From Gammaproteobacteria bacterium (GTDB lineage Bacteria; Pseudomonadota; Gammaproteobacteria; Arenicellales; Arenicellaceae), in assembly GCA_030426005.1 (NCBI GenBank), contig JAUHZM010000007.1, positions 1 through 28,094 on the forward strand: DNA of 28,094 bases, read 5' to 3'. Under the pieces are notes generated by a model. The model saw nothing but the letters and a program-made list of their open reading frames with translations, was not told the DNA's origin and did not search any database. Shown piece after piece: positions 15,343 through 22,325 of this stretch. Each line of letters starts with the position of its first letter. Position 1 is the stretch's first letter. The position numbers and the translations under genes are program-made.

Positions 15343-15762
15343 ATGCTTAATTCAACTTCCCTCGACAAATTTGCAATCTTGTTATCAGGCGTATGCTTGG
15401 TACATTGCTTGGTTGCGCCCATCGCCCTGACCCTGTTGCCAATGGTGTCGATCAGCGCCGTGGCCGAAGAGGTTCTATTCCATAAGTTGCTGCTCTGGCT
15501 GGTGATTCCTGTTAGCACCGTGGCGCTGTTTATAGGCTGTCGCAAACACCGTCGCTGGCCAATAGTGATTACTGGCGCTCTTGGCATGGCAATCCTCGTT
15601 TTGGTCGCATTTGTCGGCCACAGTGTATTTGGATTGACTGGAGAAAAGGTTGCCACCTCCATTGGTGGCTTAGTTTTGGCAACCTCACATTATTTAAACT
15701 ACCGCGCATGCCAATCCATTACGTGTGCCTCAAGCAACTGCGAAACTCGTCACCATCACTAA
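15343..15762 (+). CDS. MerC-domain membrane protein, probably zinc (Zur) regulated
   Basis: A 139-aa inner-membrane protein with about four helices (10-34, 48-66, 73-92, 104-118). The first helix holds the MerC signature: Cys18, His21 and Cys22 in SGVCLVHCLVAPIALTLLP. Further possible metal ligands are Cys66 after helix 2, His116, and a soluble tail with Cys123, Cys128, Cys133 and a final His-His-His. MerC of mercury transposons takes up Hg2+, but no merR, merA or merT is near. The Zur-like box 32 bases upstream points to zinc economy. I infer a role in zinc uptake or zinc sensing at the membrane. No Shine-Dalgarno is clear before the ATG. It is a single-gene unit. Confidence 0.82.
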   Translation: MLNSTSLDKFAILLSGVCLVHCLVAPIALTLLPMVSISAVAEEVLFHKLLLWLVIPVSTVALFIGCRKHRRWPIVITGALGMAILVLVAFVGHSVFGLTGEKVATSIGGLVLATSHYLNYRACQSITCASSNCETRHHH

Positions 15763-15763
15763 T

Positions 15764-15779
15764 ACGACTTTACAGTCGT
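15764..15779 (+). repeat. Short hairpin after the MerC-like gene
   Basis: ACGACT (15764-15769) and AGTCGT (15774-15779) with a 4-base loop start directly after the stop codon. It is a possible weak terminator; only TTG follows. Confidence 0.35.
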
Positions 15780-15820
15780 TGCTCAATGAGTAGCGCAAGG
15801 CTATAGTGAGCCTCAACTTA

Positions 15821-15848
15821 GCTCGAGCCGGACTTAGCTGGCTTGAGC
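15821..15848 (+). repeat. Hairpin and direct repeat before the amidohydrolase gene
   Basis: GCTCGAGCC (15821-15829) pairs with GGCTTGAGC (15840-15848), nine pairs with one G-U. The octamer ACTTAGCT occurs twice, at 15816-15823 and 15832-15839, 16 bases apart. Either a 5' leader hairpin or a tandem operator; role unknown. Confidence 0.3.
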
Positions 15849-15893
15849 GTTGTCGATCACTTTTGATCCCCTGATCAACCTCTGAGGAGCCTT

Positions 15894-17540
15894 ATGAAAT
15901 TCTGCTTGCGCCTTACCTTCGTGTTCTTTTTCAGCGTTGTTGCGAACGCTGGGTCCCCGGTTACTATAGTCACCAACGCAACCGTCTACACCGTAGACGA
16001 ACGTCGACCGGTGGTATCGTCATTTGCCTACCAAGATGACAAAATTATAGCGGTCGGCAATGAACAAGCTTTACTTGCTACGTATCAAGACGCGCAACAA
16101 CTGGACCTCGATGGCGCAACCGTGGTTCCTGGGTTTATTGATGCGCACGGCCACCTACTCGGACTCGGTCAAAGCTTGAGTAACGCTGACTTGATGGGTA
16201 CCGAGAGTAAACAGGAGATCATTGAGGTGCTTAAGGCTAGCGCCAAGGCGCTGCCAGAAGGTGCTTGGTTGCTGGGTCGCGGCTGGGATCAAAACGACTG
16301 GCCGGAAAAAACTTTACCAACCGCCGCCGACTTAAATGCTGCCTTCCCAGACCGGCCGGTCTGGCTCGAGCGCGTCGACGGCCATGCCAACTGGGCGAAT
16401 GACAAAGCGATGCAGTTTGCAACACGCGACCTTAACGGCGATTGGCAACCTGAAGGCGGTGAGATTATCCGCGACAAACAAGGCAAAGCGACTGGGGTAT
16501 TCATCGACAATGCCGCGCAACTCATTCAAGCGCACGTGCCGGTCGCCGACAAAGCGACCCTGTCTGCCCAGCTCAAACTTGCCATGGACAAGACTGCGCA
16601 AGTTGGCCTCACCGCGATGCACGACGCGGGCACGTCTTTGCAGGTTTGGCAGTTACTTGAGTCATTGCAGCAAGACAAAAAACTTAAAGTGCGCGTTTAC
16701 GCCATGGCCGACGGTGCGAATGCGATGTTGGATTACCTGTGCGATAAAGGCATCATCATTGATCCATCAGCCATGCTCAGCGCGCGTGCCATCAAACTGT
16801 ATAGCGATGGTGCGTTAGGCTCGCGCGGCGCGGCGCTTCTCGCAGATTACAGCGACGCGCCCGGCAATAGAGGCTTGCTGATCGAGAGCGAAGAAAGTCT
16901 GACTAAACATGCCACCCGTGCGGCCAAATGCGGGCTCCAGGTCAATATCCACGCCATTGGTGATCGTGGCAATCAGGTCACACTGAATGTGCTGGAAGCT
17001 GCGAGCAACTTGGACAATCCGGGTCGCCACCGAATCGAACACTCACAGATCGTGGCACAAGGTGATTTTGAGCGCTTCAAACAATTAGGCTTGATTGCAT
17101 CGGTTCAGCCAACCCATGCGACCAGTGATATGTATTGGGCAGAAGATCGCGTTGGTTCTGAGCGGATTAAAGGCGCATACGCTTGGCAGCGATTTCTTGA
17201 GCTGGGTATTCCGTTGGCCCTAGGCTCGGATTTTCCGGTTGAACGCCCAGAGCCGTTAGAGGGTTTTTACGCCGCTGTTGCGCGCCAAGATGCCAAAGGT
17301 TGGCCTGACAATGGCTGGTATGCTGAACAATCGTTAACGCGCCAAGAGGCGCTGTATGGATTTACGCTCGGTGCGGCTTACGCTGCATTTCAAGAAACTC
17401 AGCTAGGCTCCATCAGCGTTGGTAAGCAGGCTGATTTTGTAGTCCTATCGCAAGACATCATGCAGGTTCCAACTGACAAGTTGTTGGAGACTGAGGTGAA
17501 GGCGACCTACATAAATGGACAAGTCATCTACCAACAATAA
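15894..17540 (+). CDS. Exported YtcJ-like amidohydrolase (amidohydrolase family 3)
   Basis: A metal-dependent hydrolase of C-N bonds, substrate unknown. A signal peptide (1-19, cut after VANA) sends it to the periplasm. After the N-terminal beta-sandwich comes DAHGHL with metal ligands His85 and His87, then WLLGRGWDQNDWPE (125-138) and DRPVWLERVDGHANWAN (153-169), both typical of YtcJ. IKLYSDGALGSRGA (300-313) gives candidate carboxylated Lys301; IHAIGDRGN (352-360) gives His353; HRIEHSQ (379-385) gives His383; LGSDFPVE (443-450) gives Asp446. The 548 aa are usual for the family. GAGGAG lies about 6 bases before the ATG, a strong ribosome site. It is a single gene, closed by an 11-bp-stem hairpin. 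Confidence 0.92.
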   Translation: MKFCLRLTFVFFFSVVANAGSPVTIVTNATVYTVDERRPVVSSFAYQDDKIIAVGNEQALLATYQDAQQLDLDGATVVPGFIDAHGHLLGLGQSLSNADLMGTESKQEIIEVLKASAKALPEGAWLLGRGWDQNDWPEKTLPTAADLNAAFPDRPVWLERVDGHANWANDKAMQFATRDLNGDWQPEGGEIIRDKQGKATGVFIDNAAQLIQAHVPVADKATLSAQLKLAMDKTAQVGLTAMHDAGTSLQVWQLLESLQQDKKLKVRVYAMADGANAMLDYLCDKGIIIDPSAMLSARAIKLYSDGALGSRGAALLADYSDAPGNRGLLIESEESLTKHATRAAKCGLQVNIHAIGDRGNQVTLNVLEAASNLDNPGRHRIEHSQIVAQGDFERFKQLGLIASVQPTHATSDMYWAEDRVGSERIKGAYAWQRFLELGIPLALGSDFPVERPEPLEGFYAAVARQDAKGWPDNGWYAEQSLTRQEALYGFTLGAAYAAFQETQLGSISVGKQADFVVLSQDIMQVPTDKLLETEVKATYINGQVIYQQ

Positions 17541-17547
17541 CCAACAA

Positions 17548-17577
17548 CGACATCGAAACATGGAATTTTCGATGTCG
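17548..17577 (+). terminator. Terminator-like hairpin after the amidohydrolase
   Basis: Perfect 11-bp arms CGACATCGAAA (17548-17558) and TTTCGATGTCG (17567-17577) with an 8-base loop, 8 bases past the stop. CGTTAAAC follows, so the U-run is poor. A 3'-end hairpin is clear; intrinsic termination is uncertain. Confidence 0.6.
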
Positions 17578-17590
17578 CGTTAAACAATGC

Positions 17591-17620
17591 TAGACACGCT
17601 CATTTGAATATGTGTACACT
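17591..17620 (+). promoter_or_regulatory. Candidate promoter of the UmuD-like gene, leaderless
   Basis: TAGACA (17591-17596), an 18-base spacer and TACACT (17615-17620). The start ATG at 17627 follows after 6 bases, so the transcript would begin at the start codon. No Shine-Dalgarno is present. The promoter lies within a large palindrome. Confidence 0.45.
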
Positions 17621-17632
17621 ATTCAAATGAGC
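17598..17632. promoter_or_regulatory. 35-bp palindromic operator over the UmuD-like start codon
   Basis: Perfect 13-bp arms GCTCATTTGAATA (17598-17610) and TATTCAAATGAGC (17620-17632) surround TGTGTACAC, which itself contains the palindrome GTGTACAC (17612-17619). The right arm covers the start ATG and the centre covers the likely -10 box. This is a classic position for autorepression. It is not the enterobacterial SOS box (CTGT-N8-ACAG). Confidence 0.7.
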
Positions 17633-18238
17633 GACATCAAACACACACATGGTGGGGCGAGACCCGGCGCAGGGCGACCCAAAGGCAGCGGCAAGTACAA
17701 AGAGCCGACCAAAGCCATTCGTGTGCCTGAAAGCAGTGTAACGTATATCAAAGAGTTCCTCATCGGGTACCCCGACGTCATCGAATTCAGTCAGGCTGCG
17801 TCATCGCGTAATCCACAACCTGAGCAAGACAGCAACGTTCATCGGCTAGAAATCCCCCTATTCAGTTCACGCGTCGCGGCAGGGATTCCCTCCCCAGCAG
17901 AAGACCATGTTGAAGACACCTTGGACTTGAATGATTATATGGTGCGCCGACCAGACAGCACCTTTATGTTGCGAGTTGAAGGCGAGTCGATGAAGAACGC
18001 TGGCATTCTGCCCGGTGATATCCTCATTGTCGATCGCTCCCTGAAAGCCGAGCACAACAAAATTGTGATCGCCGCACTAGACGGAGAGTTAACAGTAAAG
18101 CGCCTCTATCACCGAGGCGGCTTGGTCAAGCTTCTGCCTGAGAACCCCGCTTACCCGGACATCGAACTGGAAACTGAATCAGACTTAGTGATCTGGGGCG
18201 TCGTTATCGGTAGTTTCCGTCGATTTCAATCATTTTGA
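17627..18238 (+). CDS. UmuD/LexA-like S24 family autoprotease with N-terminal GRPKGSGKY extension
   Basis: A 203-aa protein ending in a UmuD-like peptidase domain. Cleavage site Ala85-Gly86 in SRVAAGIPSPAED, nucleophile Ser121 in VEGESMKNAGI and Lys158 in ELTVKRL are all present, and LPGDILIVDRSLKAEHNKIVIAALDGE is very close to E. coli UmuD. UmuD has 139 aa; the extra N-terminal part carries GGARPGAGRPKGSGKYKEPTKAIRVPES-type sequence (9-36), basic and probably nucleic-acid binding. So it could be a DNA-damage-cleaved repressor, or a polymerase V subunit whose partner UmuC lies elsewhere; no umuC is here. I take the ATG at 17627 over the GTG at 17612, which lies inside the palindrome. A Phd-like gene follows after 49 bases. 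Confidence 0.85.
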   Translation: MSDIKHTHGGARPGAGRPKGSGKYKEPTKAIRVPESSVTYIKEFLIGYPDVIEFSQAASSRNPQPEQDSNVHRLEIPLFSSRVAAGIPSPAEDHVEDTLDLNDYMVRRPDSTFMLRVEGESMKNAGILPGDILIVDRSLKAEHNKIVIAALDGELTVKRLYHRGGLVKLLPENPAYPDIELETESDLVIWGVVIGSFRRFQSF

Positions 18239-18287
18239 AGCCGCGTCTACCTTTTCAAAAGGCTTTGATTGTTAAGAGACACTGATT

Positions 18288-18491
18288 ATGGAACGTATTG
18301 ATTATCTGACTGCGCAAACATCCTTAGCTAAAACCATGCGCCGTGTCTGTGAAACCGAACAGGCCATCGCGATTGATGGTGCGGGGAAAGATCAGGTCGT
18401 GATGCTCTCCCTAGAACAATACCAAGCACTCGCTACACAATGCCCTGCTTCGGAAACCAAGAAACAACCCAAATATAGGGAACAACCCTAA
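18288..18491 (+). CDS. Phd/YefM-type antitoxin-like protein, no toxin nearby
   Basis: A 67-aa protein with the YefM/Phd N-terminal DNA-binding fold: MERIDYLTAQTSLAKTMRRVC, then AIAIDGAGKDQVVMLSLEQYQAL, which lines up with E. coli YefM (its VVLMSLEEYNSL segment). The usual C-terminal toxin-binding tail is short and Lys/Gln-rich (SETKKQPKYREQP), so toxin binding may be lost. AAGAGA lies about 10 bases before the ATG. No RelE/YoeB or Doc-type ORF follows; the next gene encodes an exported beta-helix protein. It may be an orphan antitoxin, a repressor in its own right, or a member of the UmuD-like operon. The family call is good; the role is open. Confidence 0.78.
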   Translation: MERIDYLTAQTSLAKTMRRVCETEQAIAIDGAGKDQVVMLSLEQYQALATQCPASETKKQPKYREQP

Positions 18492-18600
18492 GCCACTCTA
18501 CGCTGTCATCAACCCGACCTTATTAAAAACAGCATTTTCAGAAATCATAGTTATCAAATTATCGCTTGCGGTATTTGTCGTCAACCCTCAAACCAGTCGC

Positions 18601-18606
18601 TATAAT
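18601..18606 (+). promoter_or_regulatory. -10 box directly before the beta-helix gene
   Basis: TATAAT ends 7 bases before the ATG at 18614. The -35 region is weak (TTGTCG at 18575-18580, spacing 20). This indicates a leaderless transcript and supports the ATG over an in-frame TTG at 18566, which would lie upstream of the transcript start. Confidence 0.45.
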
Positions 18607-18613
18607 TCGTCGC

Positions 18614-19963
18614 ATGACGACCCGCTTGCGATTGACGCTCCTACTACTGTTACTGATACCCAATATCTCAGTCGCACACCCTTCAGCAATTCCGTCTTTA
18701 GTTCAGCTTCTATTGCTAGACGATACCGTTAAACCGACTCCTGCTAACCCCGAGTTTGGAGCCCCGCCCGTCGATGACTCAAACCGACCGGACCGCAACT
18801 GGATCAGCACCTTTGACGGTATACCTGCAACGCCGCTCACTGGCCCTTTACAAGCAGCAATCAACGACTGCAGCGGCAACACGCCCTGCGTTATCGAACT
18901 CTACCAACTACAACTGACCGGACCGGTTTATCTAAACAAATCCAACCTTAAGCTTATCGGCACATCCAACAATAAGATCACCTATACCGGCACAAACAGC
19001 GTATTTTTGATCCCGAGCGGCATCCACAATATTGTGGTCGAAGGCTTGCGTATCGATGGACGAATTAATAACACACCGAGTTCGCGCGACCCAGACATCT
19101 ATGGCATTCTGCTGTATGGCGAAAATATTAACCGCGTACTGATTAAGAATAACTTTCTACACTATTTACACGGCGCGGAAAACGCACACGGCATCGCGGT
19201 GTTGGGTACCGGCAACAGCGAGGCCTCGGCCATTCGCGACATCATTATCGAATACAATCGTTTAGAAGACCTCCGCACCGGCTCTAGCGAGGCAATTGCA
19301 ATCAATGGCAATGTGCGTAACTGGGAAGTCATGCATAACCAAGTGTCACGCACCAACAATATTGCGATTGACGCCATTGGTGGCGAGGGCACCTCACCAA
19401 CGCAGACGGTTGCAGGCAGAGTATTACCCGGCCCACTCGATGCGGCGCGATACGGCTTCATTGAATACAACCAGATCAACGATATGAGCACGGTCACCAA
19501 TCCGGCTTATGGCAACCAACACTCCTGGGCGGCGGGAATCTACATTGATGGGGCACGTGACATTGTCGTGCGTCACAATACCGTACAAAACGCGCCTTGG
19601 GCATTTGAGGTCGGCGCCGAAAATTGTGTGACAACCAGCAATATCACCGTGTCAGACAATACCGCGTCTGGCAGTCGATACGGCGACCTATTGATCGGTG
19701 GTTACGCGAGTCGCGGCTATATTGAACACACCGACATCAATTGCGACCCCAACGCCAGTGTCGACGCGGATGAAGGGCATGGTTATGTGCGGCACACCAC
19801 GGTGAAACACAACAATCTTCAAACCACCTCACCGTCTGAGAGCACGCTCGAGATATCCAATCGCGTTCGCAACACCGTGATTATTCACCCTGGCATCGAC
19901 GCACAAAACCCTGACGGGAATGCCACCGGCGACCTAAACTCAATTCGAATCAGTGAGCCCTGA
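18614..19963 (+). CDS. Exported right-handed parallel beta-helix protein
   Basis: A 449-aa protein with a signal peptide (1-21, RLTLLLLLLIPNISVA then HP). From about residue 75 it shows the repeating pattern of pectate-lyase-like beta-helices, short beta strands with Asn/Ile ladders: NLKLIGTSNNKITYTG, IHNIVVEGLRIDG, INRVLIKNNFLHYL, IRDIIIEYNRLEDL, VRNWEVMHNQVSRT, ARDIVVRHNTVQNA, SNITVSDNTASGS. Such folds occur in polysaccharide lyases, epimerases and adhesins. No known catalytic motif stands out, and it has no surface anchor or sorting tail. It starts with AINDCSGNTPCVIEL, a likely N-terminal cap with two Cys. The following exported hydrolase starts 19 bases after its stop, so the two may act together outside the inner membrane. 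Substrate unknown. Confidence 0.82.
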   Translation: MTTRLRLTLLLLLLIPNISVAHPSAIPSLVQLLLLDDTVKPTPANPEFGAPPVDDSNRPDRNWISTFDGIPATPLTGPLQAAINDCSGNTPCVIELYQLQLTGPVYLNKSNLKLIGTSNNKITYTGTNSVFLIPSGIHNIVVEGLRIDGRINNTPSSRDPDIYGILLYGENINRVLIKNNFLHYLHGAENAHGIAVLGTGNSEASAIRDIIIEYNRLEDLRTGSSEAIAINGNVRNWEVMHNQVSRTNNIAIDAIGGEGTSPTQTVAGRVLPGPLDAARYGFIEYNQINDMSTVTNPAYGNQHSWAAGIYIDGARDIVVRHNTVQNAPWAFEVGAENCVTTSNITVSDNTASGSRYGDLLIGGYASRGYIEHTDINCDPNASVDADEGHGYVRHTTVKHNNLQTTSPSESTLEISNRVRNTVIIHPGIDAQNPDGNATGDLNSIRISEP

Positions 19964-19982
19964 TGAAAACGGAAACATGCTT

Positions 19983-20885
19983 ATGAAAATCACTGCACAC
20001 CTAACGATAGCCATCACCAGCCTACTATTCGGTCTTGCCACGAGCACCGTGTTTGGCGAACAGTTAGATAACGAACCCGCGGCCAGTGTGGTCGAGTTAA
20101 CCATCCTCTCGCAACAACAACGTATGCCAGGCCTTGCCTATTTAGCACGCGGTCACGGCCCGCACCCAACTGCAATCCTCTTGCATGGTTATCCTGGCAA
20201 CGAAAAAAATCTCGACGTGGCACAAGACTTACGCCGTCAGGGATGGAATACCGTGTTTTTTAATTATCGTGGTGCCTGGGGCGCAGAAGGCGAGTTCTCA
20301 TTTCTGAATGCCGAACAAGATGTGCAAGCAGTGATCCAGTACTTGCAGGAAAAAGAAACCGCAAACAGGCTGCGTGTCGATCCGACGCAAATCTCACTCA
20401 TCGGACACAGTATGGGTGGTCATATGGCAATCGCCGGACTACTGGACAACTCGAGTGTACGTTGCGCAGTGAGCTACGACGGCGCTAACTTAGGCGCTGG
20501 AGACAAGGGCTTTCTGAGTTCACCAGAATCTGCTCGACTGTGGATGGATTACAGCGACACACTGTTCATGCTGAATGGATGGTCCGGTGCCAAAATGCAA
20601 CAAGAAGTGCTGCAACACGCAACTCGACTCAATCTTGTCAATCGTGCCAGTCAGGCCAAAGGCCGACCAATTTTGATGATTGTGGCCGATACCGATGTGA
20701 TACCGGTCGATGAACACATCATACCGCTGCGTCAGGCACTCACAAAAGATGGAGCTACCGATGTGTCATACCACTTATTGAAGGACGATCACAGTTTCTC
20801 CAACACGCGCACACAGCTGAGCAATTTAACCTACCAATTTATCGACGCCAACTGTCGCGATTATTCTGTCAACGAAGTCAGATAG
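19983..20885 (+). CDS. Exported alpha/beta hydrolase
   Basis: A 300-aa serine hydrolase with a signal peptide (MKITAHLTIAITSLLFGLATSTVFG). The fold landmarks are LLHGYPGNEKN (67-77, oxyanion region), the nucleophile elbow GHSMGG (141-146, Ser143), an acidic residue in VADTDVIP (Asp236 or Asp238) and His270 in KDDHSFSN. It resembles dienelactone hydrolase/acyl-peptidase-like exported esterases; substrate not readable. I choose the ATG at 19983 because GGAA (19971-19974) is 8 bases upstream; ATG 19977 is too close and GTG 19953 overlaps the preceding gene. A 7-codon ORF from 19963 overlaps the beta-helix stop and ends on this ATG, which could couple translation. The last 25 bases overlap the convergent nucleotidyltransferase gene. 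Confidence 0.87.
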   Translation: MKITAHLTIAITSLLFGLATSTVFGEQLDNEPAASVVELTILSQQQRMPGLAYLARGHGPHPTAILLHGYPGNEKNLDVAQDLRRQGWNTVFFNYRGAWGAEGEFSFLNAEQDVQAVIQYLQEKETANRLRVDPTQISLIGHSMGGHMAIAGLLDNSSVRCAVSYDGANLGAGDKGFLSSPESARLWMDYSDTLFMLNGWSGAKMQQEVLQHATRLNLVNRASQAKGRPILMIVADTDVIPVDEHIIPLRQALTKDGATDVSYHLLKDDHSFSNTRTQLSNLTYQFIDANCRDYSVNEVR

Positions 20886-21649
20886 CTACAAGCTAGCTGT
20901 TGCGCGGCCGTGTTCGATATCACGCTCGGATCCCGCCATTGTAAGTACAGTTCCGCTGCGGCCGTTGTAGCAAGTATCAGCTCATGCTTGTCATTTCCTG
21001 CGATGGTCGCGACGAGCGCGCTTGCCGCTTCGGGTAAGTGTTGCTCGATGCGTCGTACCCCACGCGGCGGTAAACCCGCATTGTGCAAGGCAAGCGGCCC
21101 GAGCACCTGCGTTCTCAGGAAGCTCAGGAAATCCAGTGCTTCAAAATACTCACCGCGTCCAATCTTCAACGCCGCATAGTGAACCCAGACCCAGAAACGG
21201 TCTTCAATCCACTGTAGGTCGAGCGGAGGATACTGCCCATCTTCCTTGGCCAAGGCACGTGCAAAGCGCGCATCTCGAGCCCACAAAATGACCGGATTAT
21301 CCACACGATACCCAATGTCATCCACGGCGACGAATTTGAAATCCACATGCAAGACCTCAGGCGCAAACAGGGTGATATAGAGTTTTGGCTCACCAACGTG
21401 CTCGCCACTAAAGCCCGCCACCATGTCACCCAGGTCGGACAGCACTTGATGACGTGCGCTTAGCAGGTCCTCAAGCGCGTCCGGTTCGACTGCGACCACC
21501 AGATCCAGATCGCTGTACTGATCCAGTGTGTTGTCTATATACGACCCTGCCGCCGCGATACCGACCACCTTTGCGTTGGCTTGCAGTATTGGCAGGGCAT
21601 GTTGCAGAAAATCTCGGTGTGTTGAGGGCAATGAGCTTGGGAAATGCAT
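20861..21649 (-). CDS. Nucleotidyltransferase-domain protein
   Basis: A 262-aa cytoplasmic protein of the polymerase-beta-like nucleotidyltransferase superfamily. The active-site pattern is complete: Gly35-Ser36 in AAAGSYIDN, Asp47 and Asp49 in YSDLDLVV, and the third acid Asp103 in HVDFKF. The helical C-terminal half (about 125-262) probably sets the acceptor. Members include aminoglycoside adenylyltransferases and MNT-type proteins; here no partner HEPN gene is adjacent and the length is larger than MNT, so neither resistance nor toxin control should be assumed. It starts 9 bases after the stop of the PaiB-like gene, so they are probably one transcript. Its stop overlaps the exported hydrolase gene from the other strand. 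Confidence 0.84.
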   Translation of the reverse strand: MHFPSSLPSTHRDFLQHALPILQANAKVVGIAAAGSYIDNTLDQYSDLDLVVAVEPDALEDLLSARHQVLSDLGDMVAGFSGEHVGEPKLYITLFAPEVLHVDFKFVAVDDIGYRVDNPVILWARDARFARALAKEDGQYPPLDLQWIEDRFWVWVHYAALKIGRGEYFEALDFLSFLRTQVLGPLALHNAGLPPRGVRRIEQHLPEAASALVATIAGNDKHELILATTAAAELYLQWRDPSVISNTAAQQLACSYLTSLTE

Positions 21650-21658
21650 ACTCGACGC

Positions 21659-22288
21659 CTATTCTGGATCAGGCATCAACGCAAGCATCTCGGCCGATCC
21701 GGTATCGGCTTTAGACGATAAAGCATCGTGCACACTGCGACGATTTTCGATCGGCTGGTTTTGACTCAGCTTCCATTTGCCTTCGATTGAGTCGATCTGA
21801 AGCTCAAGTCCAACAATCGCGCGCAACAGAGTGCGTGTATATTTTTCCGGCGCATCGTCAATCTTCCATGGCGAGCTCTGGCGTGACTCATGCTCGGTTG
21901 TAAGCACCTGCAAGATAGAGCGAATTTCATCGGCATCGTGTTTAAAGAATAGCCGACCGCGCACATGCACCACGGCGTAATTCCAAGTTGGCACCACGCG
22001 CTCGTGCACGGATTTGGTCGCGTAATAATTGGGCGAGATATACTGATTTGGACCATGAAAGATGGCTAACACCGGTTCGCCATCGGACACAGATTGCCAC
22101 AATGAGTTTGCTTTAGCGATGTGCCCAAGCAGACGTTGCTCACTGCCATTGCCAGATAACAAGAGCGGCAGATGCATAGCATCCGGGCAATCCTTGCCAC
22201 ACCAAGATAGCGTGGCAAACGGATAATGCCGGATCAATGCATTAAGTTCTTCGGTATCGGTCTGTTCGAAATGTTTCGGAATGTACAT
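21659..22288 (-). CDS. PaiB-like FMN-binding protein
   Basis: A 209-aa flavin split-barrel protein. It begins MYIPKHFEQTD, has the core AIFHGPNQYISPNYYATK and VPTWNYAVVHVRGRL, and near the end GKWKLSQNQP, all characteristic of the PaiB family. In Bacillus subtilis PaiB lowers expression of sporulation and protease genes; many homologues are simply FMN- or heme-binding with unknown roles, so 'regulator' is a family label. No paiA acetyltransferase is next to it. The gene lies 37 bases after the mgtE stop. A TATAAA ends 7 bases before the ATG and no Shine-Dalgarno is present, so it may be transcribed on its own as a leaderless mRNA. The nucleotidyltransferase follows after 9 bases. Confidence 0.88.
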   Translation of the reverse strand: MYIPKHFEQTDTEELNALIRHYPFATLSWCGKDCPDAMHLPLLLSGNGSEQRLLGHIAKANSLWQSVSDGEPVLAIFHGPNQYISPNYYATKSVHERVVPTWNYAVVHVRGRLFFKHDADEIRSILQVLTTEHESRQSSPWKIDDAPEKYTRTLLRAIVGLELQIDSIEGKWKLSQNQPIENRRSVHDALSSKADTGSAEMLALMPDPE

Positions 22289-22295
22289 GGCATGG

Positions 22296-22325
22296 TTTAT
22301 ACAGCGAGCTGATCAGCTCCCAAGT
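22296..22325 (-). promoter_or_regulatory. Candidate paiB promoter with a 14-bp palindrome in the spacer
   Basis: On the reverse strand TTGGGA, a 16-base spacer and TATAAA (22296-22301) precede the ATG by 7 bases. The spacer contains the perfect palindrome GAGCTGATCAGCTC (22306-22319), a likely operator position. It could also be the 3' hairpin of mgtE, but no U-run follows. Confidence 0.45.

Noticed and set aside
15343..15762. Mercury resistance gene merC
   Set aside because: No merR, merT, merP or merA nearby and the promoter carries a Zur-like box, so a mercury role is not supported.
17591..17632. SOS (LexA) box before the UmuD-like gene
   Set aside because: No CTGT-N8-ACAG pattern is present; the palindrome found has a different sequence and size. 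SOS control is not excluded if this organism's LexA uses another site.
20861..21649. Aminoglycoside adenylyltransferase
   Set aside because: Only the general nucleotidyltransferase active site is shared; no features of a specific resistance enzyme are seen.
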